DNA of 35,090 nt from Candidatus Krumholzibacteriota bacterium (GCA_024277025.1 JAJRWA010000066.1:1-35090); one strand, 5' to 3'. Shown: positions 18,032 to 26,970, counted from the stretch's first letter. A program made the numbers and translations. Notes: a model not told the origin generated them from the sequence alone.

Positions 18032-18925
18032 ATGAAACGAATCCCGCGCAAGCTGCTGCTCCTGCTCACGCTCTGTTTCCTGCCCACGGTGAGCCTGGCC
18101 CAGGGCCCGCCCATCCAGACCGACACGCCGATCATGCTGGGGGTGGCCGGCCGCGGGGCCCGGGCATTCCTGAAGGTCGTGCGCAAGGAAACCCTGCGCC
18201 GGGATGGTGACGCGATCGCCGACCCGCTGAACCGGGCGGTCACAGCCTATGTTTCGCCGTTGGTGCTGCCCTACAACGTCACCACGACCTTTCAGTTGGG
18301 AGCGATCACGCCCCTGGTGACCAGGAGCCTGACGATGGACGCGGGCGACGAGTCGAGTTCCGGGCTGGGCGACATGTCAATCTTCGCCAAGAAGCTGCTG
18401 GTCCAGGTCGACGGCAAGGGTGAGACCTTCCGCGTGGCGATCAAAGGCACGCTGAAGCTGCCCACCGGGCGCCAGACCAGCGCTCTGCCCCTGGGCACGG
18501 GCTCGACCGACTACGGCGCCAGTCTGGTCGCAGGCTGGCTGAAGGGTCGGCTGGGACTGTATGGCGAAACGATCTGGTTCCTGAACACCAGCAACGGGGA
18601 TCTGGACTACGGCAACCGCTTCGCCTACAACCTGGCGCTCGGCTTCCGGCTGTCGCCGGCGGCGTACCGGCGCTATCCCTCGCCCCAGCTGAACTTTTTC
18701 CTCGAGCTGAACGGCTCGACTGTCCAGCGCTCACGGTTCGGCGGTCTGGAGAATCCGGACTCGGGCGGCGACCTGCTTTTCCTGTCGCCCGGCCTGCAGT
18801 ACGTCGGCGGCCGCAAGTGGCTGGTCGAGGCTTCGCTGCAATTGCCGCTGCGGGACCGGCCCAACGGCACCCAGCTGGGCACCGATTGGACCTTCAGCAC
18901 CGGGGTGCGGGTGCTGTTGTTCTAG
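18032..18925 (+). CDS. Outer-membrane beta-barrel protein of the MetA-pathway/transporter type
   Basis: A 297-residue exported protein with a clear signal peptide (MKRIPRKLLLLLTLCFLPTV, cleavage near SLAQ). The mature part is rich in alternating strands and ends in VLLF, a terminal aromatic typical of outer-membrane barrels. Segments GLGDMSIFAKKLL, LKLPTGRQTS and GTGSTDYGASLVAGW are characteristic of the PF13557-like putative transporter family (Phenol_MetA_deg). It directly follows the HMA gene and ends two bases before the end of a convergent gene. Members of this family occur beside metal genes elsewhere, but no substrate is proven; a soft-metal or thiol-metal exit channel is inferred from context only. 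Confidence 0.8.
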   Translation: MKRIPRKLLLLLTLCFLPTVSLAQGPPIQTDTPIMLGVAGRGARAFLKVVRKETLRRDGDAIADPLNRAVTAYVSPLVLPYNVTTTFQLGAITPLVTRSLTMDAGDESSSGLGDMSIFAKKLLVQVDGKGETFRVAIKGTLKLPTGRQTSALPLGTGSTDYGASLVAGWLKGRLGLYGETIWFLNTSNGDLDYGNRFAYNLALGFRLSPAAYRRYPSPQLNFFLELNGSTVQRSRFGGLENPDSGGDLLFLSPGLQYVGGRKWLVEASLQLPLRDRPNGTQLGTDWTFSTGVRVLLF

Positions 18926-18927
18926 CC

Positions 18928-21927
18928 TCACTTCACCAGGGCCAGCTTGCCGACCAGCACCGAACCGCCGGACCGGGTTTCGAAGAAGTACACGCCCGAG
19001 GAGACCGGATTGCCCTGGTCGTCGGTGCCCTCCCACAACACCTGGCCCGGACCGACGGGCCGTTGTTCGTCGAGCAGACGGCGTACCCGGCGGCCGCGCA
19101 CATCGTAGATCGTCAGCCGCAGATGTCCGTCCCGGGGCAGGTTGTACGCGATCAGGGTCGCGGGGTTGAACGGATTGGGCCGCGCCCGGGCGATGAACTG
19201 TCCGGCTTCGGGCACGTTGCTTGCCGGCCCCGGATCCGGCACCTGCCCGAAGTAGGCCAACACCGCGCCCAGGACCCGTGACCTGGCGTTGAGCGGCGCT
19301 ATGGCCTTGGCCCCGCTCGGCGTGGTGACAAGCTGGCGCAGGGACGCCGGGATCGTGACCGCCCGGCCGTTGTCCGCGGCCGTCACGTTCAGTATCGCCG
19401 CCCCGAGGCCGTACGCGCCCGGCGCGCCGCTGCGGTCGGTGAATTCCGCCAGCGCCACCGCGCCCGGCAGGGCCGCCAGGGCGGTCGTCAGCTTGCGGCG
19501 CCCGAAGCGCTCGCCATCACTGCCGCAACGGCCATTGTGGCGCCAGTTCAAGTCACCGCTGGTGAACACGGGATTCCCCGCGACGGGCAACACGCCGGGG
19601 AAGTCCTGGCCGTCGATCTGCGCGGCCAACTGATTGGCCTCGACGTTGACGCCCAGTCGGCCGGAATGGAACGAGGCCGGATACGCCAGAACGCCATCAC
19701 CGCCCATCAGCAGCAGGTCACGGTCACCGAGGCCGAACCAGCCTTCCAGCAGCGGCTCCATCTGCTCGCCGGTATCGTTGCCCCGGCCGGTCCCGTAGGT
19801 CAGAAGCAGGTCGTTGTAGGCGCCCAACTGGGTCGGAGAGATCCGCCGCGCCAGCGTCGCGCCGGCCTCCTGCCGCAGCACCAGGTCGAAATCCAGGCCG
19901 GGGTACAATCCGAGCTGGGCCAGGGATCCCAGCCAGATGTCCGGTTCGGCCTGCCCGGTGGACGTCTCATCCACCAGAAGCAGATCCGGCTGCGTGAACA
20001 CACCCGGCGATCCGGCCACTGCACTGATTGTCGGCAGGCCACGTACCGTAAACCGATCGTCGTAGGCCAGGAAATCATCGCCAGTGAAGCCGGTCGTGTC
20101 GGCCGGCAGCGTCGCGGCCTGGATCACGCCGCCGGCATCATCGCGGCCCTCGAAATAGTACCGCAGCCGGTCGCCCGGATAGAAGAAGCCGCTGTCGGGC
20201 AGGTCAAAGACGAAAAGGCCGTTGCCGCTACCGGGATTGAGCTCCCAGCCGGAGACCACACCCGTGTTCGGCAGACCGCTCGTCCGGTAAGGGTCGAAGA
20301 CCGGATTCGGCAGCAACCGGTAGTGAAGAGTCGGCAGCCCGCTGAGGACCGCCCCCGGCCGCATGGGCTGCAGCCGGATCACGAGCGTATCGCCCAGGGC
20401 ATCCGGCAGCACCCCGGTGTCCAGCCGCACGCCCAGGCTGCCCGGATCGGTCATGTCCAGGGTGCCGCCGGCGGGAAACCCGTCCAGGAACTGGGTGCCG
20501 CCGTAAGCGGATATCTGCGGGCCCTGGACCGCCGCCGCCGTCACCCGCACGTTGTCGAAGTAGGGCGCCGGGGTGCCGTCGGTGCCGGCGGGCCCCCACA
20601 GGAAGCCGACCTCGAGCGCCACGAGCTGCACCTGGACAAAGGTCGCGTCCGGTACGAGATATTCGCCGATCCGCTCGCTGACCCGGTGATAACGCCCGTC
20701 GAAGGTCTCATTCAAGTACAAGAGCCCGGGGCCGGTCCACGGCGCGGAGAGGACCGCAGCCGGATCCGAACCGCTGGCCGAGCGCACGCTCCACGAGTAG
20801 AGGATGCCCGGATCTTCAGCCGCTTCGAACAGGTAGTCGTCCTCGAACGCGGTGAATTCGAGCAGGCCGCCGGCGTAACCCGCCGGCCAGGCCATGACCG
20901 GAGACTCGACCGCGTTGTTCAGGTGCGACTCCGGTCCCCGCAAGCCACCGGTGTTGTTGACGATGAAACCGCCCGGGCCGTAGCAGTGGCTCTGGCAGGG
21001 TGTGCCGCCGGTGCCCGGAACCACCACGCCGTCGTCGATGAACGCCACCTGCGGACTGCTGTTGGTGGCGCAGGGATCCACGTCCCGCAAACCGGTCCAG
21101 ATCCGGGCGAAGTCGCCGACGCCTGGTTGATCGGGGGCGTCGAACGGGCCGAGCGTGCCGTCCTCGAAGTCGTGGGCCGCGCCCACGCCGTTGGAAAGAC
21201 CGATAACGACATCGTCCAGCTGCACGGCGCCGATGGTTTTCCACAGGCAGTCCTCGTCGGACCAGGCGGTGTCCGTGACCACGCGGAAACGGACGACGAC
21301 CTCGCCGGCCACGTAATCGGCGGGAGCGTAGGTGAAGGAAGCGCTCAGCGGCACACCCGTCGCCCCACCGTCGAACGCCGCCAACTGGACGACCTGGTCA
21401 CCCGCCGTGACGCACTCCACGTACATGAAATCATAGCCTGGCTCCATGTCGTAGTTCAGCAAACCGTCGATCTGCACCGTGCACGGTTGGCTGACGTCGG
21501 CCACCGGCCCGCGCCACTCCAGGTACTCGTCCCAGTTGTTGCCGTAGCCGCCGTCCTCGTCGCCGGAACCACAGGCCGGATATTCCAGACTGCCGCACCA
21601 GGCCGAATACTGGCCGCTGACCGCGTGGTAGGTGTCCGCGTGCCAGGGATTGGCCCCCGGCGAGGTCAGATCGTTGCCGGCCCAGCCGTTCCAGTCGGGC
21701 AGGCCGTCGGCCGTTTCGAACTGGCCGTTGTATGCGGCGCCGCTGCCCCACGGCCCCATCACCAGCACCGTGTCGGTCACGGTCTTGGCGAACCCGGCGG
21801 GTCCGCCGTAGATGCGGTTGGGCGACCCGGGCCCGGCCACCTCGGGAGTGGCGGCCAGGCCGGCCGAGGCGGCCAGGGCGAAAACGACGAACAGGAGCTT
21901 GATACGACAGAGCGACAGCAGATTCAT
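18928..21927 (-). CDS. Large secreted protein with FlgD-like C-terminal sorting domain
   Basis: A 999-residue exported protein of unknown function. The chosen ATG has GGGGAG about eight bases upstream and a signal peptide (MNLLSLCRIKLLFVVFALAA, cleavage near GLAA). The N-terminal half (about 25-470) is beta-rich and aromatic, and contains paired lectin/jelly-roll-like segments (VQIDGLLNYDMEPGYDFMYV, DDVVIGLSNGVG, YFDNVRVTAAAV). The central part (about 640-830) has alpha/beta character (LLLVDETSTGQAEPDIWLG, NDLLLTYGTG, RDLLLMGGDGVLAY). The final 85 residues (RARPNPFNPATLIAYNLPRD to LALVK) are the FlgD-like export tag. No catalytic motif could be identified. It is an isolated unit facing the MerR operon tail to tail, with only two bases between stop codons. 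Confidence 0.8.
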   Translation of the reverse strand: MNLLSLCRIKLLFVVFALAASAGLAATPEVAGPGSPNRIYGGPAGFAKTVTDTVLVMGPWGSGAAYNGQFETADGLPDWNGWAGNDLTSPGANPWHADTYHAVSGQYSAWCGSLEYPACGSGDEDGGYGNNWDEYLEWRGPVADVSQPCTVQIDGLLNYDMEPGYDFMYVECVTAGDQVVQLAAFDGGATGVPLSASFTYAPADYVAGEVVVRFRVVTDTAWSDEDCLWKTIGAVQLDDVVIGLSNGVGAAHDFEDGTLGPFDAPDQPGVGDFARIWTGLRDVDPCATNSSPQVAFIDDGVVVPGTGGTPCQSHCYGPGGFIVNNTGGLRGPESHLNNAVESPVMAWPAGYAGGLLEFTAFEDDYLFEAAEDPGILYSWSVRSASGSDPAAVLSAPWTGPGLLYLNETFDGRYHRVSERIGEYLVPDATFVQVQLVALEVGFLWGPAGTDGTPAPYFDNVRVTAAAVQGPQISAYGGTQFLDGFPAGGTLDMTDPGSLGVRLDTGVLPDALGDTLVIRLQPMRPGAVLSGLPTLHYRLLPNPVFDPYRTSGLPNTGVVSGWELNPGSGNGLFVFDLPDSGFFYPGDRLRYYFEGRDDAGGVIQAATLPADTTGFTGDDFLAYDDRFTVRGLPTISAVAGSPGVFTQPDLLLVDETSTGQAEPDIWLGSLAQLGLYPGLDFDLVLRQEAGATLARRISPTQLGAYNDLLLTYGTGRGNDTGEQMEPLLEGWFGLGDRDLLLMGGDGVLAYPASFHSGRLGVNVEANQLAAQIDGQDFPGVLPVAGNPVFTSGDLNWRHNGRCGSDGERFGRRKLTTALAALPGAVALAEFTDRSGAPGAYGLGAAILNVTAADNGRAVTIPASLRQLVTTPSGAKAIAPLNARSRVLGAVLAYFGQVPDPGPASNVPEAGQFIARARPNPFNPATLIAYNLPRDGHLRLTIYDVRGRRVRRLLDEQRPVGPGQVLWEGTDDQGNPVSSGVYFFETRSGGSVLVGKLALVK

Positions 21928-22058
21928 GTTGGTTCTCCCCGGAGATATCGGTGCTGATCTGAATTGGGGCAGCACGATGATCAACCTGATATCGCATAGA
22001 TGACGGATATCAACCTGATTCTACCGAAAAACCATTTCTGGAGTCAAGCCACCCGGAT

Positions 22059-23318
22059 TCACCGCTCCCAGTCCAGCAGATACCCCTGCACAACCTCGCC
22101 CGCCTCGGCCCCCGTGGCCTCCACCGGGATCTCGGCCAACACCCGCGCCCGCCCCAGACTGCTGAGCATGTGGGACTCCTGCAGATCGGACAGATCGACA
22201 ACCAGGCGCTCAGCTTCCCGCTTCAGGTTTCCCCGCAGCCAGTGCAACCGGCCGGGCTTCTTGCGCACGGCGCTGGACAAGGCCACCGGCAACGTGGTCT
22301 CCCGCGGCTCGGCGCTACCCATGATCGACCTGAGCGCCGGCTTGACCAGCTGATGAAACCCGACCAGGGCCGAGACCGGATTGCCCGGCAGCGAAAACAC
22401 CGGCACACCGCCGGGGGCGAGGCCGAACAGGTTGGGCTTCCCCGGCTTGACGGCCATCTTGCTGAACAGGGGCCGGATACCGAGTTCGTTCCGCACGTCG
22501 GCGGTGTGGTCGTGGTCGCCGACCGAAGCCCCGCCGACGGTTATCACCAGGTCACTGCGCTTCAGGGCCGCAGCCAGGGATTGCTTCAGGGCCACCTTGC
22601 GATCACACACCTGCCGGTGCCAGATCCGGCTCACGCCCAGTGCCTGCAAGGCCGCTACCAGGGCCGGACCGTTGGCGTCATGGATCTTGCCGGATGACAT
22701 CTTCTCGCCGGGACCCAGCAGCTCGTCGCCCATGGTGATCACCGTGACCGAGGGTACGCGGCCCACCGCGACTTCGGTCAGCCCCAGGGACGCCAACACG
22801 CCCACGACCGGCGGCGTCACGCGCACGCCAGCGGGCAGGATCACATCGCCGCGCCGGTACTCTTCGCCCACCTGCCGCACGTTGGCTCCGGGCCGCGTGG
22901 CTTCGATGAACACGGCCTCGGTCTCCGTGGCCGTGACCACCTCGACGATCACGACCGCGTCCGCGCCGGCGGGCAGGCGGCCGCCGGTAAACACACGCAC
23001 CGTTTCACCCGGTTTCAGGGTCAGCTTCGCGGCGCTGCCAGCCGGCAGTTCGCCCGAGATGCGCAAGGTCACCGGTACAAAGCCGCTGGCCTCGCGCAGG
23101 TCCAGGGCCCGCACCGCGAACCCATCCATGGCCGACTGGACAAAACGCGGCGAATGGTGCCGGGCCTTGACCGGCACGGCCAGATAGCGGCCCAGGGCGG
23201 CGGCACACCTGACGGTCTCCCGGCCCAGCGGTCGGCACTTGCCCAGGACGATATCCAGGGCCTCGGGATAGGGCACCAGATTCTCCGGCTGGACCTGGCG
23301 GCGGGCGGGATGGCTCAC
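22059..23318 (-). CDS. moeA: Molybdopterin molybdenumtransferase
   Basis: A 419-residue cytosolic enzyme that inserts molybdate into adenylylated molybdopterin to complete Moco. Visible family motifs in order are FVQSAMDGFAV, GETVRVFTGGRLPAGADAVV, RQVGEEYRRGDVIL, VITMGDELL with GKIHDANGPAL, DLVITVGGASVGDHD, KPGKPNLFG and FSLPGNPVSALVGF, then the C-terminal barrel. The start is a GTG with CAGGAG eight bases upstream. The frame is open for another 51 codons, but that stretch runs into the end of moaA and has no family similarity. It lies 43 bases after moaA and is the last of three Moco genes on this strand. Confidence 0.94.
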   Translation of the reverse strand: MSHPARRQVQPENLVPYPEALDIVLGKCRPLGRETVRCAAALGRYLAVPVKARHHSPRFVQSAMDGFAVRALDLREASGFVPVTLRISGELPAGSAAKLTLKPGETVRVFTGGRLPAGADAVVIVEVVTATETEAVFIEATRPGANVRQVGEEYRRGDVILPAGVRVTPPVVGVLASLGLTEVAVGRVPSVTVITMGDELLGPGEKMSSGKIHDANGPALVAALQALGVSRIWHRQVCDRKVALKQSLAAALKRSDLVITVGGASVGDHDHTADVRNELGIRPLFSKMAVKPGKPNLFGLAPGGVPVFSLPGNPVSALVGFHQLVKPALRSIMGSAEPRETTLPVALSSAVRKKPGRLHWLRGNLKREAERLVVDLSDLQESHMLSSLGRARVLAEIPVEATGAEAGEVVQGYLLDWER

Positions 23319-23361
23319 GGCTTTTTCTCCTGGGAAATAGTTGGGTGGAACGAACTGGAAA

Positions 23362-24369
23362 TCAGCCGCCGATGTTGGCCATGCTGTCCAGCCGCACGGC
23401 AGCAGCTGCGTGACCATCAGGGTGGCGGCGGCCCACGGCGCCCCGGATAGCCGCCAGCAGATCGTCGTCACTGGCGCCGGCTCGCACCATGGCTCTCAAA
23501 TCGACCGCGGGCACGCCGTACAAACAGGTGCGCAAACGGCCCTGGGTGTCGACGCGCAAACGCGAGCAGTCGCCACAGAAAGTCCGGCTGTGGCCGCGGA
23601 TCACGCCCACCTGACCGACATGGCCGCTGATCCGGAACGTATCGGCCACTGCCCCGGCGTGGCGGGGGACAGCCAGCAACTCATAGGCACTCGCCAGACG
23701 GCCGACAATCTCGTCGCCACCCAGGGTTCGCACTGGTTGGCCCGAGCCGTCAAACCCCATGGCCTCGATAAACCGCACGGTCATCTTGCGCTCGCGGGTC
23801 AGGGCGGCGAAGTCGACCAGTTCGTGATCATTCACGCCGGGCAGGACCACCACATTCAGCTTCAAACCCAGGCCCGCCGCCAACACGTCGTCGATAGCCT
23901 GCAGAACCTTGGCGTGTCCCCCACGGCGGGTGATGCGCTCCCAGTTGGCGGGATCCAGCGAATCAAGACTCAGGTTAATGCGCCTGACGCCGGCCTGGGC
24001 CAGCGCGGGCAGGTGCGGCGCCAATAGCAGGCCGTTGGTAGTCAGCAGGACTTCCGGCTGCTCCGGCAACGCCGCCAGGTTCTCAATGAGCCCCACGACA
24101 CCCTTGCGCACCAGCGGCTCGCCGCCGGTGATGCGGATGCGGTTGATGCCGTGACCACAAAGGATCCCGGCCAGCCGGATCATCTCTTCGAAGCGGAGTA
24201 CGGCGTCATGGCCGACGGAGGCCACGCCCTCGGCCGGCATGCAGTACCGGCAGCGCAGATTACAGCGGTCGGTCACCGCCAGGCGCAGATACTCCAGGCG
24301 GCGACCCTGAGGGTCGGTCAAATTGGCGACGGGCTCCGGGCCCGACACAGGTGCAGTCAGTTCGAACAT
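23362..24369 (-). CDS. moaA: GTP 3',8-cyclase (molybdenum cofactor synthesis step 1)
   Basis: A 335-residue radical-SAM enzyme that, with MoaC, converts GTP to cyclic pyranopterin monophosphate. The N-terminal [4Fe-4S]-SAM motif is CNLRCRYC (Cys36, 40, 43), followed by ITGGEPLVRKG. The second cluster is in FCGDCSRLRVDTQGRLRTC. The protein ends in a Gly-Gly (ANIGG), the catalytic tail of MoaA. The ATG has AAGGAA six bases upstream; the frame extends 47 codons further upstream without family similarity. It lies between the mobB-mobA fusion gene and moeA. Partner genes moaC, moaD, moaE and mogA/moaB are not in the window. Confidence 0.95.
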   Translation of the reverse strand: MFELTAPVSGPEPVANLTDPQGRRLEYLRLAVTDRCNLRCRYCMPAEGVASVGHDAVLRFEEMIRLAGILCGHGINRIRITGGEPLVRKGVVGLIENLAALPEQPEVLLTTNGLLLAPHLPALAQAGVRRINLSLDSLDPANWERITRRGGHAKVLQAIDDVLAAGLGLKLNVVVLPGVNDHELVDFAALTRERKMTVRFIEAMGFDGSGQPVRTLGGDEIVGRLASAYELLAVPRHAGAVADTFRISGHVGQVGVIRGHSRTFCGDCSRLRVDTQGRLRTCLYGVPAVDLRAMVRAGASDDDLLAAIRGAVGRRHPDGHAAAAVRLDSMANIGG

Positions 24370-24564
24370 GTTTTCCTTCCAAATACGGGAGCTGATCCCG
24401 CCGTTTCCAGCGTAACCGTAGCGGCCCTTCGCCGTGCCGCCGCGCCGTGGCGCGGGCAGTTTAGGCAGCCGGGCTGGGAAAACGTGGTGACGGGCCCTGC
24501 GGTGGGCCATTTGTCACTGGTCGATAGTACAACTTTGACCGCCGAAAGGGAATCCGAATCGTGA
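24370..24564 (-). other. 195-base gap upstream of moaA
   Basis: The gap between the mobB-mobA fusion gene and moaA contains a GC-rich stretch (about 24420-24470) able to fold. I could not match it to a Moco riboswitch or to a clear promoter, so whether moaA has its own transcript is undecided. Confidence 0.3.
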
Positions 24565-25596
24565 TCAGCTGAGGTCTGCGGCTTCTTTGGCGGTATTGAA
24601 GCCCCGCCAGCACTGGCTGTGCGCAGCCGGGATGGTTGGCCGGCCAACCTTTTCGTGTTTGGCCGCCTCCCGTGGACCACGGCAGGCCGCCAAAGTTGGG
24701 CCCAGGCGCGGGTCATACCAGGCGCCCAGTGGTTCGACGTGCTCGCTGCCCTCCATACGGGGCATGACTGCCCATCGTCCTGGCACCCGCTGATCCAACA
24801 GCCAGGCCAATGCCTCGGCGTTCATCAGCGGCACATCACAGGGCAGAAACAGCCAGGAAGCAGCCGGATCCCAGCGCAGGGCCGCAGTCATGCCAGCCAG
24901 GGGTCCACCCAGGCCCGGGGCATCCGGCAACTGGGGCCACTGGCGCAACGACTCGGGCACCGGACCACGGCCCAGCAGGCAGATCTCGTCCACGTGGGCG
25001 AGCATGGCTTCGGCCACCCACTCGGCCCAGGCGCGGCCCTGGTGCATCAGCATTTGTTTGGGCGTGCCCATGCGGCGGGAAGTGCCGCCGAGCAGCAGGC
25101 CGCCGCGCAATGGTTGTTTCCCGATTTGGTTGGCCAGCCAACCATCGAGCATTTCAGACACCTCCACCACCCGGTCCGCGCCCCGGTCCAACCGGGCCAG
25201 CCACGGCCCGCAGTCGGTCGGCGGCTCGTCCCCGCCGTCGGCCTCCAGCCAGATCTTCGCCGGCAGCGGCGTCTGTTTGTGGCCTTCGACCAGGATGATG
25301 TCGTGGGTGGGCAGCAAAAGTTCAACAGCCCGGTGCAGCCGGTCCTCACCCGACGATCGCAGGCGCAGAAAGGCCTGCCCCGGATCGTGCCCAAAGACCG
25401 TGGCCCCGGCCTGAAAGAAGCGGTCGGTGTCCTTGCCCGGCTTGTCCAGAATCATGCCGTGGGCGTCGTGCTTGATCACGGCCACCGTCAGGCCGCGCTC
25501 GCGCAGGCGCGGGATCAGGCCTTCAGCCAGAGTGGTCTTGCCCGAACCGCTGTAACCGCAGATACCGAAGACGGGCCAGTGAATGGGCCAGGTCAT
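24565..25596 (-). CDS. mobBA: MobB-MobA fusion: bis-molybdopterin guanine dinucleotide synthesis
   Basis: A 343-residue bifunctional protein. Residues 1-160 are MobB-like, a GTP-binding adapter: P-loop GYSGSGKTT (14-22), VIKHDAHG, GKDTDRFFQAGA and DIILVEGHKQT. Residues from about 165 are MobA, the guanylyltransferase that attaches GMP to Mo-molybdopterin: GGLLLGGTSRRMGTPKQML (nucleotide-binding loop), LGGPLAGMTAAL, FLPCDVPLM and a C-terminal FNTAKEAADL. The usual GGxSxRMGxxK signature is retained as GGTSRRMGTPK. The ATG used has TGGAG six bases upstream; a longer frame exists but adds no recognisable sequence. Fusions in this order are known. It implies that the host makes bis-MGD for a DMSO-reductase-family enzyme not present here. 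Confidence 0.93.
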   Translation of the reverse strand: MTWPIHWPVFGICGYSGSGKTTLAEGLIPRLRERGLTVAVIKHDAHGMILDKPGKDTDRFFQAGATVFGHDPGQAFLRLRSSGEDRLHRAVELLLPTHDIILVEGHKQTPLPAKIWLEADGGDEPPTDCGPWLARLDRGADRVVEVSEMLDGWLANQIGKQPLRGGLLLGGTSRRMGTPKQMLMHQGRAWAEWVAEAMLAHVDEICLLGRGPVPESLRQWPQLPDAPGLGGPLAGMTAALRWDPAASWLFLPCDVPLMNAEALAWLLDQRVPGRWAVMPRMEGSEHVEPLGAWYDPRLGPTLAACRGPREAAKHEKVGRPTIPAAHSQCWRGFNTAKEAADLS

Positions 25597-25671
25597 GGAC
25601 ACTCCAGGCTGGGGTGACGGAACTGTTGGCGGCCATGTTAGCAGGACAGGCAGGTGATCGCCAGCACCGCA

Positions 25672-25721
25672 CACCTACTGAAAACCCCGGGTCCGCCTGG
25701 CAACCGGCTCCCGCTCGAACC
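25672..25721 (+). repeat. Left copy of the 50-base direct repeat (dnaE2 3' terminus)
   Basis: It aligns without gaps to 32644-32693 with four substitutions. Homology stops about three bases beyond the stop codon on one side. Both copies have the same orientation and bracket the surface-protein island. Confidence 0.85.
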
Positions 25722-25760
25722 GCAGCGGCAACAAATGCGCCCGCGGACTGTGTCCCGGGT
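25672..25760 (-). pseudogene. Remnant of a dnaE2 3' end
   Basis: The first 50 bases (25672-25721) match the end of the dnaE2 gene at 32644-32693 in 46 positions, including the stop codon. The next 31 bases contain 21 identical to 33004-33024, deeper in dnaE2. Read on the minus strand the two parts join in one frame, HSPRAHLL then RFEREPVA ending at TAG, with roughly 100 codons (the OB-fold region) missing. Upstream in that frame a TGA is met within about ten codons, so this is a relic and not a gene. Confidence 0.85.
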
Positions 25761-25791
25761 CCCCTCAAGAGGCTTGACTAACCGTTCCATA

Positions 25792-26970
25792 TCAGCGATA
25801 CAGCGCCTTCACACCGCCCCACGAACACCGCTCGGTCGACACTTCCTGACCGCTGAAGGGCACAAACTCCCCCTGCCCCCAATTGTCCGGACTGTCGGCA
25901 TGATCCCAGATCCAGGCCGCGATGCTGTCGGCGGAACTGGTCCCCCAGTAGTTGTCGGTCAGATCATAGGTCACCAGGTTACCGGCCGTGCCACCTTCAA
26001 GGTAGGCCGCATAGCCGGTTCCCTTGAGCACATGGGAGTTGGTGACGGTGAAGCTGTTGGGGTAGTAGGCGTGGAGACCGGCATAGGAAGCACCGGAAAT
26101 GATCGATCCGGTGACCGTGACGGTGCTGTGGTAGTTTGCGGATATTCCGGCGCCACCGCCACTGATTTCGCTGTTGTCAATATGAGCGGTGCTGTCGTAC
26201 ACATAGACATTGTAATTCCCGCCACTGACCAGACAGTTGCGAATACCAGCCTCAGCTCCAGCATAGAACGAAATCCCACCCGGATCCCCAACGACCTCAC
26301 AATCCTCAATGGTTACTCCAGTCACACCGTCGATGTAGATCCGACCGCCTTCAATCGACCTGACGTTTTGCAACAGTATGCTGTGGCCGCCGCCCTTCAG
26401 GCTAATTCCATCCGGCAATCCCGCACTAGTGGATATCTCAATATTTGTTATGGCACCACCCACAGAATTCACGTACCATACGAGCCCCATGGTGTTGTCG
26501 ATCAATCGGCAGTCATCAATATAGATTACTCCATCTGAAACACGAACGCCCTGATAGCAGTTTCGTACGGTCACTCCTGACAAGTGCAATTCCGTGCCCA
26601 GCGACCAAGCCACACCCTTCGCAGAAAACGTGCTATAGTTGCGCATAGGCACAGTGGGGCCGATGATAGTTGCATCAGGTCCAGCACCAATGATGGTCAG
26701 GTAAGACAGTGCCGAGAACGCAAACACGTCCATATCCCAACTACCGAAAGGCAACCGCATCGTCGTGTACTCCGTGTACTCGCCAGGCCCTATCATCACC
26801 GTATCACCAGAGGCCGCCGCATCCAACGCCGGCTGGATCGTGGTGAAATCGCCGGAACCGTCCCGGGCCACATGAATAGTGGCGGCACTCAGGCTTCCCG
26901 GCAACGCCACAAGAAGAGCCAGACAAGCCGGTAAGCCACATTTTATTATCAAACTTTCGCGGTTCTTCAT
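25792..26970 (-). CDS. Secreted right-handed parallel beta-helix protein
   Basis: A 392-residue exported protein. The ATG chosen overlaps the stop of the preceding gene as ATGA and leads into a signal peptide (KCGLPACLALLVALPG, cleavage near LSAA). The mature protein begins with TIHVARDGSGDFTTIQPALDAAASGDTVMIGPGEYTE, the standard opening of pectate-lyase/NosD-type beta-helices. It continues with coils of about 22 residues (ELHLSGVTVRNCYQGVRVSDG, VTIEDCEVVGDPGGISFYAG, AHIDNSEISGGGAGISANYH). The last part has the capping motif TDNYWGTSSADSIAAWIWDH. Such folds bind or cleave polysaccharides, but no catalytic residues were assigned. It has no FlgD-like tail. It is the final gene of the island operon. 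Confidence 0.87.
   Translation of the reverse strand: MKNRESLIIKCGLPACLALLVALPGSLSAATIHVARDGSGDFTTIQPALDAAASGDTVMIGPGEYTEYTTMRLPFGSWDMDVFAFSALSYLTIIGAGPDATIIGPTVPMRNYSTFSAKGVAWSLGTELHLSGVTVRNCYQGVRVSDGVIYIDDCRLIDNTMGLVWYVNSVGGAITNIEISTSAGLPDGISLKGGGHSILLQNVRSIEGGRIYIDGVTGVTIEDCEVVGDPGGISFYAGAEAGIRNCLVSGGNYNVYVYDSTAHIDNSEISGGGAGISANYHSTVTVTGSIISGASYAGLHAYYPNSFTVTNSHVLKGTGYAAYLEGGTAGNLVTYDLTDNYWGTSSADSIAAWIWDHADSPDNWGQGEFVPFSGQEVSTERCSWGGVKALYR

Noticed and set aside
19537..21957. An 806-codon plus-strand open frame opposite the large secreted protein
   Set aside because: The minus strand has a signal peptide, ribosome site and FlgD-like tail. The antisense product has none and shows shadow composition.
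24370..24564. Possible Moco riboswitch upstream of moaA
   Set aside because: The GC-rich leader can fold, but I could not match the conserved elements. A covariance-model search would decide.
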